From contig OY776131.1 of the NCBI GenBank assembly GCA_963675135.1, forward strand, positions 32,511,381 to 32,575,380: a DNA stretch of 64,000 nucleotides. Reading direction: 5' to 3'. The stretch is from Galeopsis tetrahit. Lineage: Eukaryota; Streptophyta; Magnoliopsida; Lamiales; Lamiaceae. Positions 21,361-33,521 of the stretch are shown one piece after another. The position numbers were made by a program, and so were the translations under genes. The notes below the pieces were generated by a model, which was not told the origin of the DNA, did not search any database, and saw nothing but the letters and a program-made list of their open reading frames with translations. Every line of letters begins with the position of its first letter. The stretch's first letter is position 1.

Positions 21361-21368
21361 TATTTATA
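21361..21368 (-). promoter_or_regulatory. TATA box of the CEP-like gene
   Basis: TATAAATA on the minus strand, 63-70 bp before the ATG at 21298. This would give a leader of about 30-40 nt. Confidence 0.5.
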
Positions 21369-22407
21369 ATATTTGGAACCATGTTTTTTTATTAAATATG
21401 TAATCGAATATGTTTGGGGATCCTTTATCTCTACCAAATTTTATTTTATTCTATTAACTTTTAAATTTTAATTTTTATTGGTAACTTACATTTTATCAAC
21501 TTTTTAATCATGTGGGTTTTATCTCATATACACACGAATGCACGTCGTGCACTCGGGTGTACCCAATTTATTTTTTGGCTTTTTATCGCCAGTTTTCTAT
21601 TTCTTCGCTTTAGTTTTTTTTAATTCCACTTGTTACCTATTTGTTCTATTACCTATTTTTTAATTCTTTTTTATGCATTTTTTTTAATTAAAACCCTTTA
21701 TTTATTGTTATAGTTTTTTTTAATTAAATAAATGGATAGAGAAAGTTTGAATTATGTACTTCAACCTTAAAAATTCAATATATCTAAAAATTGTAAGTCA
21801 ATATAACTGAAAAGTGCAACACAATATTATAAAAAAGTGCAAGTCAATATAACTGAAAAGTGCAACACAATATTACTAAAAAGTGTAAGTCAATATTACT
21901 GAAAAGTGCAACACAATATTATAAAAAAGTGCAAGTTAGTATAATTGAAAAGTGCAACACAATATTTATAAAAAGTGTAATACAATATAATTGAAAAGTG
22001 TAATACAATATTACTAAAAGGTGCAAGTCACATATTAACCAATTTTTATATAGGTAAACCTGATTTCACCTCCATTTTTTTAATAAATTAAATACATTTG
22101 GAGGAAAATAAATTATATGAAATAATTAAAAAAATATGTATCAATTAATACTTAATTAAATAAAAAATATATTAATAAACAATAAAAAACAATTATACCT
22201 AATAATTAAAAATCATCTTCAATTTTTTATTAAATGGTCAAATTAAATAAAAATTATAAATAAATCTTCAATAATATGACGATAATTAAAAAAATATGTA
22301 GAATTTGTTTGATAAGTGTTTAATAAAAAATGAAAAATATAGACTAAATCACTATTACCTCTATAATAGGCCACACGAATCAAAAAGTTGAAAAAAAAAA
22401 AGGTATA
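21369..22407. other. AT-rich region upstream of the CEP-like gene
   Basis: No gene seen. It contains a near-perfect GC-rich hairpin at 21532-21560 (ACACGAATGCACG / CGTGCACTCGGGTGT) and a block of short repeats at 21780-22040. The remainder is simple AT-rich sequence. Confidence 0.6.
21780..22040. repeat. Array of degenerate short repeats (AAAAGTGCAACACAATATTA type)
   Basis: Five to six imperfect units built from 'CAATATAACTGAAAAGTGCAA' and 'CACAATATTATAAAAAAGTG', with roughly 50-bp spacing. They are the reverse complement of the units at 19120-19400 and 28640-28890, so the two blocks face each other across the CEP-like gene and copy 1. Confidence 0.7.
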
Positions 22408-22705
22408 GGATGAAAATTAAAATTTAAAAGTTGATAGAACCAAAATAAAAATGTGGTGAAGTTATAATTAAGGATGAAAAAAAAAAATTCCCCCAATTTA
22501 ATATTACAATTCGCTTAATTTATGTGCGGTTGAAGTTATGCAAATTAGATTACATTTAATTAAATACATTTGAAATTATTTATCTTAAATTATGTAATCT
22601 AATTTTTTTCTATATTCCATGTTAGGTGATTTTTTTTTTAATGGATGAACGTTAGTGGAATAAAACTTTTCAATTATAGGATCTTACACTTTTCAATTAT
22701 AGTGA
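22408..22705. repeat. Dispersed repeat copy 2, left part
   Basis: Matches 18869-19145 of copy 1 closely (for example GTTGATAGAACCAAAATAAA). It is interrupted at TTATAGTGAC (22696-22705) by the poly(T) end of the LINE. Confidence 0.9.
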
Positions 22706-22834
22706 CTTTTTTTTTTATAATAGACAGACAAGCCAGATACATATGGTCACTACAGTACCAAATTAAAACATCAAAGAGTCGCTATGTCCGTTATCCATCG
22801 AGAAAAATCTTCGTCTCTCCAATCTCGAGAAGAG

Positions 22835-25800
22835 CTAGATATGGTAGCCCAAGTAGCCAACTTGTCCGCCGCTTCGTTTTGTGTTCTGTGTATATTTCGA
22901 ATCCCTTCTTAGATTTCGAATCTGCTCCAGCACAAAGCCTTCCGGGCTCCATACCCTTTCGTCTGCTTGAACCAGCTTCACTGCTTGCAATGAGTCCGAC
23001 GAAAGCTCAATGTTCAGCCATCCATTTTGCTTGCACCATCTAAGGCCCTCTTCAATTGCCCATAATTCTGCTCCCACTACCGAGCCCGGATGGAGAATCG
23101 TCTTACCTTGGGCTGCACATGCCAATGCCCCCTGTTTTCCAATAACCATCCCCACCCCAAAGAGATGTCTTTCTACCTTGTATGATGCATCCACTTTGAT
23201 CCACAGAGATGCCTCATTGCCTTGTCTCGCTGTCGTACCACCACCTGGGGGGCTTCTCCCGAGTGTTGTTCGGGCCTGCTGAAAGGCTTTGAGAAAAGTT
23301 ACAGCCCACTCCACCTGTGTTATGTGCCTCCATTTTCTCTTCATCATATCATTATCGTGTAGTAGCGTATACCTCTCTTTCCATATGCCCCACGCAATCG
23401 AAATCAGATTCTCCAACCCATCCGCCTTGCCTACCTCTTTCAACATTCTTACCAGTTCCAAAGTAGGAAGATTATCATGCCCCTTTAAAGAGTTCCACCA
23501 TCCATACTTCTTCCAAATCCCCCGTACCCCTGCACAAAAGAACAACGCATGTGTCGTCCATGCTTCATGCCCCCCACATAAGCCACAATTACCCTCCACT
23601 GAAACTTGGTGCTTCCTAAGGTTCCCCTCCGTTGGTAGAATATCGTGCATTACTTTCCACCAAAAGATTTTCAGCTTTGGTGGCATTTTCAATTTCCAGA
23701 TTTTTCTCCATTCAACCCCCTCTCCCGGCATATCCTCACTCGTTGATTCCTTCAGTTTACATATACTTCTCTCCCAATTGTACCAATAACCTGATTTAAC
23801 AGTATACTTTCCTTTGTGCCCCGGTTTCCAAAACATTGCGTCCTCCACCTCTTGCCCACCAATTGGTGTACTCTTGATCGCTTCCACTTCGAAGGGATAA
23901 AAGGCCATATCGAGAAGATCTTCCCTTCATTCGAAGTTTTCATTAATAAAGCGGCCCACAGTGGAGCCGCTTGCAATTCTTGACACTACTCGCCCACCGG
24001 AAAGCCCATTCACCCATCTATCCCGAAAGATACCAATGGATTCCCCGTTTCCAACCCTCCAATGCATCCCCTCCTCAATAAGATCCTTACTCCAGCACAG
24101 AGACCTCCACACAAAAGACAGATTTTGACCCACTTCCGCCTCCATATCCCCCGAATGTTTGAAGTACCTAGCTTTCAAAACTCTACTAACCAAAGATGTA
24201 GGCTTTTCAATTATCCTCCACACCTGTTTCGCAAGTAAAGCCTTGTTGAAACTTACCAAATTCCTAAAAGCTAATCCCCCCACATCCTTTGGTTCACATA
24301 ATAGGTCTCATCTTTTCCAATGGAGTTTCTTGTCGTCCTTCTTGTAGCCCCACCAAAACTCAGCTACAATTATTTCCATGTCCTTGCAGATAGTCAATGG
24401 GATTCGAAAACAAGCCATAGTATATGTGGCTATTGCTTGAATGATCTCTTTTATAAGCACCTCTCTTCCCTCGTCCGAGAAATCAGCCCCCTTCCACGCA
24501 TCGACCCTCTTTGCCACTCTATCTCTAAGGTACCCGAACTGGATTCTCTTTGATCTTATAGAGAAGGTTGGCAGTCTGAGGTAGATGTCATGCCCCCCCC
24601 CCCCCCCGTGAGCCTTATTTGCAATGTCTCCCTCACTGCCATAATATTATGTCTCCTTGTGTTGGGACTAAACGAAATCGCCGACTTCTCATAGTTAATT
24701 AGCTGTCCCGAAATCCTCTCATAGGCCATTAGGACTGACTTTACTCGTGCACTCTCCTCCTCTGTCGCTTTGAAGAAGAAAAGGCTATCATCGGCAAACA
24801 GAAGATGAGTAATGGCAGGCGCTTCCCGTGCTACTTTAACTCCATAGACTCCTCGATCCTCTGCCAGCTTCCTCATAAAGGTGGAAAGTCCCTGAGCACA
24901 CAATACGAAGAGAAAAGGGGAGAGAGGGTCCCCTTGTCTCAATCCTCTACTCGGTTGAACTTGTCCCACCACTCTTCCATTAATCTGAAAAGAGTAACGC
25001 ACCGTGGTTATGCAATGCATTAACAACCGTATCCATCTGTCTTTGAAGCCCAGTTTTGTCAACATCACTTCCAAGTATGTCCACTCCACCCTATCGTATG
25101 CCTTACTCATATCAAGTTTGAGTGCGGTATACCCCTCTTTACTTTTATTATGCTTAATCCAGTGCATACACTCATACCCCAGTATAATGTTATCAGATAT
25201 CATCCTCCCTGGCGTGAAAGCACTTTGGTTTTCATCCACAATCCCATCCATCACCCGCCTCAGTCTATTTGTAATCGTTTGTGCCAAGATTCTGTAAATT
25301 ACATTGCTGAGGCTAATAGGCCTGAAATCAGCTACCTTCCGCGGATTCTTTTTCTTTGGTATCAAGGTCACCAATGTTTCATTCCATTCCGTCACACTTA
25401 ACCCTCTCCATTTAGAACCCCCAGAATCGCCTCCGTGGTTGCTGCCCCTACTGCCTCCCACGAGTTTTGGTAAAACCCAGCTGAAAAACCATCCGGACCC
25501 GAAGCTTTATGTAGGTTTAACTGGTAGGCTGCCCCCCTAACTTCATGTTCCGTGAATGGTTGCTCAAGAAACCTATTCATATGTTCTGTGACCACCCCTT
25601 CAATCGGTTCTAGAGCCCTTTCAATTTCTACGCCATTAGGCTTCGAAGATTTGAAAATGTTTTCAAAGTATTCTGTGACTATTCCTTCAACTTTGATCTG
25701 GTTCCTCTTTCCATACCCCGTCCTCATTTTCCAGTCCATGAATGGTATTTGTCCATTGGCGTTGAGTAGCTTTCCTATGAAAAGTCTTTGTATTCTTGTC

Positions 25801-26868
25801 TCCATCTTTAAGCCATGAGATACGAGTCCTCTGTTGCCACTTCATACTCTCTTGTGTTTGAAGCTTTTCGAGTTGCCCCTCCAGGTCCTTAATTCTTCCC
25901 ATGTCTACCATCCCTCTCTCAACATTGAGTAGCATATTCAAGTGGTCTTTGCACTGCTGAATCTTCTTTTTAATATTCTCGACCTTCTCCTGATTCCAAG
26001 CCTCAAGTGTTTTTCCACATCTTCCCAGTCTTTGCATGATATTCCCCATTTGTGCCTCATCTTTCCACCATTTTTTGATAATCCTCCTCCAGAAGCCATG
26101 CTCTCTCAAACCTGAAAGTATGCCTTCCTTTAGGTTGTAACTTTCCTTTGCCTTCATTTATGCACAATTTAACCGGTCTATGGTCAGAACCATAGAAATC
26201 TAAATTCCAAATCTCCCACTGCCCTATTAGTTCCAGCCAATCATCATTTGCCAAGAATCGATCCAATTTTTCTTTTAAGGCATTTCTCCCCTCCCTTCTA
26301 TTGAACCAGGTATAAAAAAGCCCCCCTGCTTCCAAGTCTCTCAAACCCAATTCATTTACCATCCCCCCCTAAAGGCCTCCATCTGCCCGAAAGGGCGTTC
26401 CCCTTCCCTAACTCCCCCTTTCTTTTCATCCAAGGATAGAATTTCATTAAAATCCCCACCGACCACCCAAGCCCCTGTTTCCCCTTGATGGCTATTTCGA
26501 ATTCTCCTAAGTAAATCCCAAGAAAATCTATGCATATTTGTAGCCGGGGCTCCATAAAAGCCCGTAAAATGCCATTGCACACCATCATATTTAATCACAC
26601 AATCCAAATGACTCATCGAATAAGAAAGTAAAGTAATTTCCATTGATGCATTCCCAAATAAGATCAAACCACCACTAGTGCCCCTAGCAACACTTCCTAA
26701 ACAAAAGTTAAACTTTAACAAAGATTTCCATCTAGAACAAGTACTAACTGAAATTTTAGTTTCCATCACAAACAAAAGGTACGGGCGATGATCAGCAACA
26801 AGTTGCTGAAGTTCTTGGAATGCGCGCTTGTTCCCGAGTCCACGCGCATTCCAGACGATGGTTATCAT
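22835..26868 (-). pseudogene. LINE ORF2: endonuclease, reverse transcriptase, RNase H
   Basis: Starts at the ATG at 26868 (MITIVWNARGLGNKRAF), the usual start of the plant L1 AP-endonuclease; VVGGDFNEIL and DFYGSDHRPVKL are endonuclease motifs. The frame changes near 26360, 26100, 25740, 25430, 24540 and 24300. Reverse transcriptase is clear between about 25400 and 24600: NRLRRVMDGIVDENQSAF, ALKLDMSKAYDRVEW, GLRQGDPLSPFLF and the catalytic FADDSLFF. A run of about 15 cytosines near 24593-24607 sits in one break. The zinc-binding RT region follows at 23900-23500 (WKLKMPPKLKIFWWKV, CGLCG...H). RNase H is at the end (LWIKVDASYK, GAELWAIEEGLRWC, LSSDSLQAV). The ATG overlaps the ORF1 stop (ATGA). 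Confidence 0.9.
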
Positions 26869-28265
26869 TTCTGATGGCGGTGCTGTGTCGTTCCAGTCAC
26901 CGCCCCTTTGGTCTTCGCCTCTCGTTCTTCCTCACTTTTGGACTTTTTTGCCTTAGCCATCTCCCCATCCTTGGTGCCTCCCTTGTTATCCATACCCGTC
27001 TCAGTACCAGCGCCTGTGTTCACCATTCTGCCTCTCTTCTTTACTGGCTGTCCAGTACTGCCTTCTCCTGTTACATTCATCTCCCCTCCTTGCTTAATTT
27101 CTCCAACTTTTGCACTCGTCCCCATTACTACTTGTCTCAACATTGGTGTAGGGATGAAGTTACCCATCCCGTTCGTTCCCTCCTTAAAGCTCATATTGTG
27201 TCCCTGGAACTGTGTACCTGCATCACTTCCAAAAGGTGGGTATGCGTTCAGATATGTATAGTACCGCATTGTGTTGGATAGGGTGAATAAGTCCTCATCT
27301 CCAAAGTTGTTCGGTTCCGCCAGAAACTGGTTAGTGTTGAAGTTTTGCATTGTCTCTTCCTTGCTCATTGATGTTTTCTTTGGCTGATTGTGCTTCAGTT
27401 TCAGAGTCGGTTTAGTGGTCGCCTCCATCTGGATCCCCTTGCCTTTGTCCCTTCCCTCGTGCGTATTGGGCTCCTGTTGCTTCTTTTTCCCTATCCCCCT
27501 CATCCTGGCCCATTCAAAGTCTGCTTGTGTTGGGGACTTCTGTTTCCCCGCCTTCAGCCATAGGGGATAGTTCTTTTCTCTGTCCCTCTGCTGCCCTTCT
27601 TCTTCGAATATGACGGGGCACTCCTTGTCCATATGTGTTAGCCAACCACATACTCCACAAAACTCCATTAACTTCTCGTATCGGAACAGTATTAGGTGGG
27701 ACACACCCTCAACTGTAATCGAAGTTCCCCTGGCCAGAGGTTGATTTATCGCTATCATTACTCGGACTCTCAAACATCTCCCCCACGTTGCCTCACCCGC
27801 TGGTTGATCGACCTCTAGTACCTCGCCCATCTTTCCACCCATCCGTCGGCCCACCTCCTCATTCATGGAGTTCAGAGGTAAACCATGTAGCTGTACCCAG
27901 AAAGGGGCCCTGTCAAAGGTCATAGTTGCTGGGCATTCTTTTCCGGTCAGCCTGGTTAAGATAAGAGTCGTACCATTGAGATTCCACGGTTGTTTGTACT
28001 GTGCTTTATTACAGTCCACAGTTTCCCCAAACTCGAGCACGAACAAACCCTCCCCAACCTGTGAAACTTTCAGAGTGCTCTTTAGCCTCCATATGTTCTT
28101 CATTGTCGTGGTTAGCTCCGATGGGCCCATGTTCCTCCTCACTGTATACCGCCCCAGCAGTATATTTTTTGGCCTGGTTATCTCCCCAGATGGGATCTCC
28201 GTCTCCTCCTCGTCCAGTTGGGCAATGGATACCCTACTCATCTTCGCATTCAGATGATCCGCCAT
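26865..28265 (-). CDS. LINE ORF1 protein: DUF4283 plus zinc knuckle, 466 aa
   Basis: I chose the ATG at 28265 (MADHLNAKMSRV), not the upstream in-frame ATG at 28373, because the former matches the usual start of plant LINE gag-like proteins. Residues about 30-190 are the DUF4283 RNA-binding region (RRNMGPSELTTTMKNIW, APFWVQLHGLPLNSM). CGVCGWLTHMDKEC near residue 225 is a zf-CCHC_4 zinc knuckle. The C-terminal part is basic and low-complexity and ends KKSKSEEEREAKTKG. The frame is intact over its whole length although ORF2 is broken. It would coat LINE RNA as a chaperone. The stop codon overlaps the ORF2 start. Confidence 0.85.
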   Translation of the reverse strand: MADHLNAKMSRVSIAQLDEEETEIPSGEITRPKNILLGRYTVRRNMGPSELTTTMKNIWRLKSTLKVSQVGEGLFVLEFGETVDCNKAQYKQPWNLNGTTLILTRLTGKECPATMTFDRAPFWVQLHGLPLNSMNEEVGRRMGGKMGEVLEVDQPAGEATWGRCLRVRVMIAINQPLARGTSITVEGVSHLILFRYEKLMEFCGVCGWLTHMDKECPVIFEEEGQQRDREKNYPLWLKAGKQKSPTQADFEWARMRGIGKKKQQEPNTHEGRDKGKGIQMEATTKPTLKLKHNQPKKTSMSKEETMQNFNTNQFLAEPNNFGDEDLFTLSNTMRYYTYLNAYPPFGSDAGTQFQGHNMSFKEGTNGMGNFIPTPMLRQVVMGTSAKVGEIKQGGEMNVTGEGSTGQPVKKRGRMVNTGAGTETGMDNKGGTKDGEMAKAKKSKSEEEREAKTKGAVTGTTQHRHQK

Positions 28266-28628
28266 AGTACACAAATGTTGAATACACAAAGTTATAAACT
28301 GAAAGTATCTAAAGAACTTTGCTTCACAAATCTGTGAATACCCGGGCCCCAACTCGTGGGTATTTAAATTCATTTTGCCTCACCTCTCCCCCAATCCCGT
28401 TGTAGTTCGACTTACAAGGAGGATTGTACTCATTGCCCTGTATCGATAAACTCAGGGATTTACAGAGATATATCTCGACTACTTCAATCCGGCGGAATAA
28501 TTATCGCCATAATTAGGCGTGCGAGCCCTAATTACGTCCCCAAATTTGTCGATGTATGAATCGCACCTAGTGAAAGGTGATACGGTAACCAATTTTCACC
28601 TTTCAAAAAACACTCATTCATAATTATT

Positions 28629-30482
28629 CCAGTTATAGTGACTATGACTTACATTTTAATGTATGGACCTTATTAAAAAAATCATTTACTATTTAAGTTG
28701 TTGACATACTCACTTGCATTTTTTAATATTATTGTGTTGCACTTTTCAGTTATAGGAACTTACACTTTTCAGTTATAGTGACTTACATTTTTTATTAATA
28801 TTTTTTATTAATATTGTGTTGCACTTTTTCAGTTATAATGACTTACATTTTTCATTAATTTTGTGTTGCATTTTTTAGTTATAGTGATTTACACTTTTTA
28901 GTAATATATGTCCATTAATTATTTTTTACCAAATCAACATTCCCTAATTTTAAAATTTGTGATAAAATTTTGTATTCTACATCATCATCTTAAAATATAG
29001 GAGTGTATCAAATCGTGGATCACATGACTGATAAAGATATTGCGTAATATAAAAATATGTTATTGTAATATAGTTGAAGTTTGATGATTAATACAGTAAG
29101 GTCTAGTTTGGTTTGTTGGAAATGGGGAGATAGACTTTTTTTCCCAACTATTCTTACATTTGGTGTGGTTGATTTCAGCCCGGGTTACTTTTCCCCACTA
29201 AACCTAGCCTCACGTGATTAATGATCTAAGGTGGGGGCTGAGTTTATTTATCTATCTCACTCCCAATTTTAGTTTACATTGTTTATTGTCCATATTGTCC
29301 TTGAACTTATATAATTTCTGACTATTATACCCTCACTCCAATCTGTATTTACACAAGGCCACATAAATTTACAATGTGAACCTTAATTCTCATTTTCAAT
29401 CGGGCATCGTCTTCTGACATTTATAAACGAGAAGTTGAGAAGTGGCAATACATTAAATGCATGTTTACGTTTGTGGTAATTTAATTGTTTATTATATTTA
29501 ATTTTGACAAGTTTGTCCCCACTGAGCTGTAGTTTATTCACCCTTTTATTTTAACATTTTCATATTTAAGGAGCTGATGGCGAGGAGGAGTGGTGGATGA
29601 CAAAGTTATTATCATTTAATAAAACCAATTGAGCTTGTTTAACTCTTTAATAATTTTTTCATAAAATATTGAGATATGGTTCACTAGATATTTTTAAATT
29701 CTTTCGAGTTGTTAATTATTATTTAAGCTTCTGCCAAATGTTATTATATATATTGAAGAAAATAAATTTGTGAGTTTCATTTCTTATTTCAAAAGCTTGG
29801 TATATGCCTTTTATTTTTATATCAACAACTATTTTCGTAAAATTTATTATTTTGAAAATTGGGGCATGACACTTCCATTTACTTTTTTTATGATTATATC
29901 CTCCTGCTCTCTTGGTTTGTTTGATGTGATTTTAGTTGAATTAAATTAATAATTAAGGGACTTGATTAGTTTAGAAAAAAAAATTGAGGTTATTTAATTT
30001 TATAATTAAAATGAGAATGGCCTAGTTAAGGTCGATTTTTTGTTTTGAAGTCTGGTACGTAAAAAAATTGTGATATGAACGGTTTAATCTTGTAATATGG
30101 ATTATATTGAAACAAAGTCGACGTGGTTGTGTTTAGTGAGCTTAATATTTTCCTTTCATTTTAATAGATCATTGATATTTTACTAAGTCACATTTTCTTT
30201 TTTAGTTAATGTAGTTGACATTTCCTTTCATCGACGGCAAATTAGTTATGTATAAAAAATATAAAAACTAATGTAAAGGGTATTTTAGACGTTTGTCACT
30301 CAATTTCAATTTTATTCCACAATCCAAACATCTTGAGTATAAATTATCACATAAACTTAAAATTTCAATCCATTAATCCAAACATGAATTTTAAATCATC
30401 TTTTTTAATTGTGAATAGTGCAATCCCACTAAATCATATCTTAACATTTCTATCTTGTCTAGCAAACCAAACAAGTCCTTAG
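28629..30482. repeat. Dispersed repeat copy 2, right part
   Basis: Continues copy 2 after the LINE target site. It matches 19136-20983 of copy 1 with scattered differences and a small duplication near 28795-28815. It includes the second copy of the inverted-repeat-bounded element (about 29094-30482). No gene. Confidence 0.9.
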
Positions 30483-30948
30483 GGTATAAGATATACCCCC
30501 AAAAGTTACAATACCGCAGTTACAAGCAAAAAAACAGAGAATGCAATTGAAAGTGGAACATGGCCTCTATTTGATACAAAGTACTGGTTCCTAACCCATT
30601 CATCCAATGCGCTCCGCTCCATCTATTGATATTTGAGTTTGCCTTAAGCCAGTTGAAAGATACAACCCGAATTGTTTCTGCTAGTCCTTCTGTATCAAAA
30701 TCCTTGCCTCTAAATACCGCTGCATTTCTTCTTCTCCACACAAACCACACTGTGCAATGCCAAATCAGCGACCATGCTGCTCTTCATTTTGGTTCTGCCT
30801 TCGCACGATGGTTCCTAAAGTGTGCCAGGCCTGTCTCCCTGATGTCATACACGAAACCAAACCACCTGTAAATAATTCCCCAAACCTCATTTTGTTGGTC
30901 CCTTAATATGGGGTATGCATCAGACGAGTTTCTGAAAATCAGATGACT
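30483..30948 (-). pseudogene. LINE remnant: 3' end of ORF2
   Basis: The minus-strand translation gives EVWGIIYRWFGFV and MWFVWRRRNAAVFRGK. This is typical of the zinc-binding RT (zf-RVT) tail of plant LINEs, followed by a 3' end without a visible poly(A). It is a different, older LINE from the one at 22706-28628. It continues at 32577 beyond the inserted LTR. Confidence 0.75.
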
Positions 30949-32576
30949 TGTTGACATCTGATATATAAGTTCAGGTGTATAAAACAAAATTAGCTCTCTA
31001 TACAGATGACTTGGTCAGCTGACTAATCTAGAAGTTTAGAACTAGAATGCCTGCTGATTACATCAGCTAATAGAAAAGCGTGTGCGGAATTTGTAGTGTG
31101 CCCATTTATAAAGATTATATTCGCCTATATACTCATGGAAATTAAAAACTTTTATTTCATGCATAAACATATTTTATGATATCAGAAGACTTGGTGTCTT
31201 CTAATTATGAACTTTCAAATAACAAAACAGATCAGCATATCAACAGACTTGGTGTCTGCTGATATAAGACATTTTCCTTTTAAACATTTATGCTAATGTG
31301 AATATGCATGCTAAAACTGTAAATAACAGATAGATTTATAGTGGTTCGGATCTCAATATCCTACATCCACTCTCACAACCTCATCTATGAAATTCACTAT
31401 CTAACTGCTTTATAGTCCCAAGAGAAGACTTTCTTTCTTCTTACTTTTACATTCCAAGAGAAGACGTTTGATCAAGATCCTCAACTACTTTCTGAGGATA
31501 CGAATCTACTTGTTGGGGAGGGAACAAGTTCCCTTTACAGTAGTTGAATGTGTATCACTCGGCCTCAATCTTCCTAAAGGAGCAGGGGACTCTAGTAAGA
31601 CTAAGTATGAGAAATTCCCTTACAATCTGAGTTAGCCTAAAGTTAGGATTGGGAATTTCTCTTCTAGGCTTAGGATATATATGATACACTGCTGGCCTAG
31701 ATGAGTTCACTCACTGGGAGATTAAGAGTGTAAGAATGCTTTGCTGGATACTATGAAGGTGTTCTTGAGATCTTCTATGATTTTCTGGACTTAGAACATT
31801 TTGCTCTACCTTTGCATTCTTTCTCACACACACTCTTGCCCACACATGAGTTATGATTTGAACTTATATTTATAGATGGGATTCTGAGGTATTACCGTTG
31901 GATGATATCTTCAAATCCCTTTGTTTCAGGAAAGCAATCTATAGGTAGGAGTCTATTAATTATTACCATTGCTTAGTAATAATTAATTCTCCATTGACTT
32001 TCCAATCCTTTGAGTACTGTGCTTTGTCAGGATCTAAATGTCTGTTGTCGTCTTCTCATAGGTCCACGTCAGCTCTGATGTGACTTCTCAATTCGTAGAA
32101 CAGAAGACTTCATCTCAGCTGATTTACTCATCTGATCTTGTGTCTTCTCTTCTGATCTTGACAATTAACAGCTTTGATTGTTTTCTCAGCTGTATAGACT
32201 TGTCTGGTTAGTCAAGCAGACTTTGTCTCAGCTGTGTTTGGCTTTACTCAGCTGATCTTGTTGACTTAGCTGATCTTGCCTCATCTGATCATACTCAGCT
32301 GAACATCAGGTGAGTTCCATTCATCTGATTTACTCTTCTGATCATCAAGTGAGTTTGACTCATCTGATTCTCTCTGCTGGTCTTCTGATCTTCTCTTCTT
32401 ATCTTGAGCTTGTGGCCGTTTCTCCTCTATATCAGCTAGCTTTCAATACTGTTGATATGACCCGATCCTAATCTATTACAAGATGAATGATGAAGTTGTC
32501 TATACAATACAACTTATCCTATTACAAGTATATTTGGTTTATCAATACAAACATAATGATATAAAATATCCCAACA
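30949..32576 (-). mobile_element. Solo copia LTR (1628 bp)
   Basis: The minus-strand ends are TGTTGGGATATTTTATATC... and ...CAGATGTCAACA. A TATAAATA lies at 31867-31874. It shares the block TTTATAGTGGTTC...CCTACATCCACT with the LTRs of copia A and B, in the same orientation, so it is a related family. No primer site or polypurine tract flanks it. I do not see a matching 5-bp target-site duplication (TGACT versus CATTT), so a truncated element is also possible. Confidence 0.75.
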
Positions 32577-33110
32577 CATTTTACTTCGAACTAATGAAGA
32601 AAATATGATTTGCATCCTCATCATCTTTATCACAGAATTTGCACTTTGTTGAGAAGTTCTGATTGTACGCGCCACGTCTCTTGAGATTCATAATCGTAGG
32701 GATTTTATTTTACAGCAATCTCCATGAAAAGCCAGCTGCTTTGAGGGGAACGCCCTTAGTCCATACCTACTTCAGCTCGTCTACTTCAGGTATCTCCTTT
32801 ATGCCGTTTTCCTGCATCATTTTATACGCCGATTTCACCGAGTAATTGCCATCCTTCTCAAGATCCCAGGTCCATTTATCGTTCTCACGAGACTATGAGA
32901 CGTACCTGCCAATTTGCTTGCATAGATAATCAGTAACCCTCTCCTCTCTCTTTCAAATAAAGTTCTATTCCAATCCTATATAACTTTGAGACACCCCTCC
33001 TCCCAAAACACCCTATCAAAGACCAAGCAGTTTCTGTTTTTATCAAGCCTGTACAACCTCGGATAAAGATTCCTGAGCCTATTACCCCCCCCCCCCCCAC
33101 ACCCATTTGT
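32577..33110 (-). pseudogene. LINE remnant: zf-RVT region of ORF2
   Basis: The minus strand reads a degraded zinc-binding RT segment, including CKFCDKDDEDANHIFF (Cys-Cys-His pattern) and a WTKGVPLKAAGFSWRLL-like stretch. It is broken by stops and by a poly(C) run near 33085-33098. It is the upstream part of the same remnant as 30483-30948. Confidence 0.7.
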
Positions 33111-33521
33111 CGTCCGAAAACTTGGTGTTCCTGCCATTACAAAACAATAAAGAGCAATTATTTCTAAACCAGTAGCTCGATCCTATTGACACAATAGACG
33201 ACCACCACTTAGATCGATTTTTTTTTTTTTTAAGTTTTTTAGAAGTGTAGGAAGTTGCTTTTTCAAATAAGGAAATGTTCTATTAATAATGTACTACGTT
33301 TTTGGCAAATGTTCCAATAATAATGGAACGGAGGAAGTATAATATAACATCACACACTCTTACACAATTGATTTGACATAAAATTACATCATATCTTATT
33401 TAACATCCCAAAACAAACATACACAAAGGCTATTCATCAGGATTTCTACATCCTAGATTTCTCCATCCACATCTCTCATATCCTACATAATCCCAAAACA
33501 AACACCCTTCTAGAAGACTTA
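33111..33521. other. Intergenic, transposon debris
   Basis: No gene. TGGAACGGAGGAAGTA near 33325-33340 is the right end of a Stowaway-like MITE whose left end is not recognisable. Confidence 0.5.

Larger units (their letters stand above)
22706..28628 (-). mobile_element. L1-like LINE retrotransposon, near full length
   Basis: Reads on the minus strand: 5' leader, ORF1, ORF2 (endonuclease, RT, RNase H), short 3' UTR and a poly(A) tail, seen as a T run at about 22706-22716. The direct repeat TTATAGTGAC flanks both ends (22696-22705 and about 28630-28641), with one mismatch in the two bases before it. The uninterrupted site is preserved in copy 1 near 19140. ORF2 has several frameshifts, so the copy is dead. 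Confidence 0.92.

Noticed and set aside
21532..21560. GC-rich hairpin as a Helitron 3' end
   Set aside because: No CTRR end at the right distance and no TC 5' end were found, so Helitron identity is not supported.
27865..28257. Plus-strand ORF of 130 codons
   Set aside because: Antisense to LINE ORF1; composition mirrors the coding strand.
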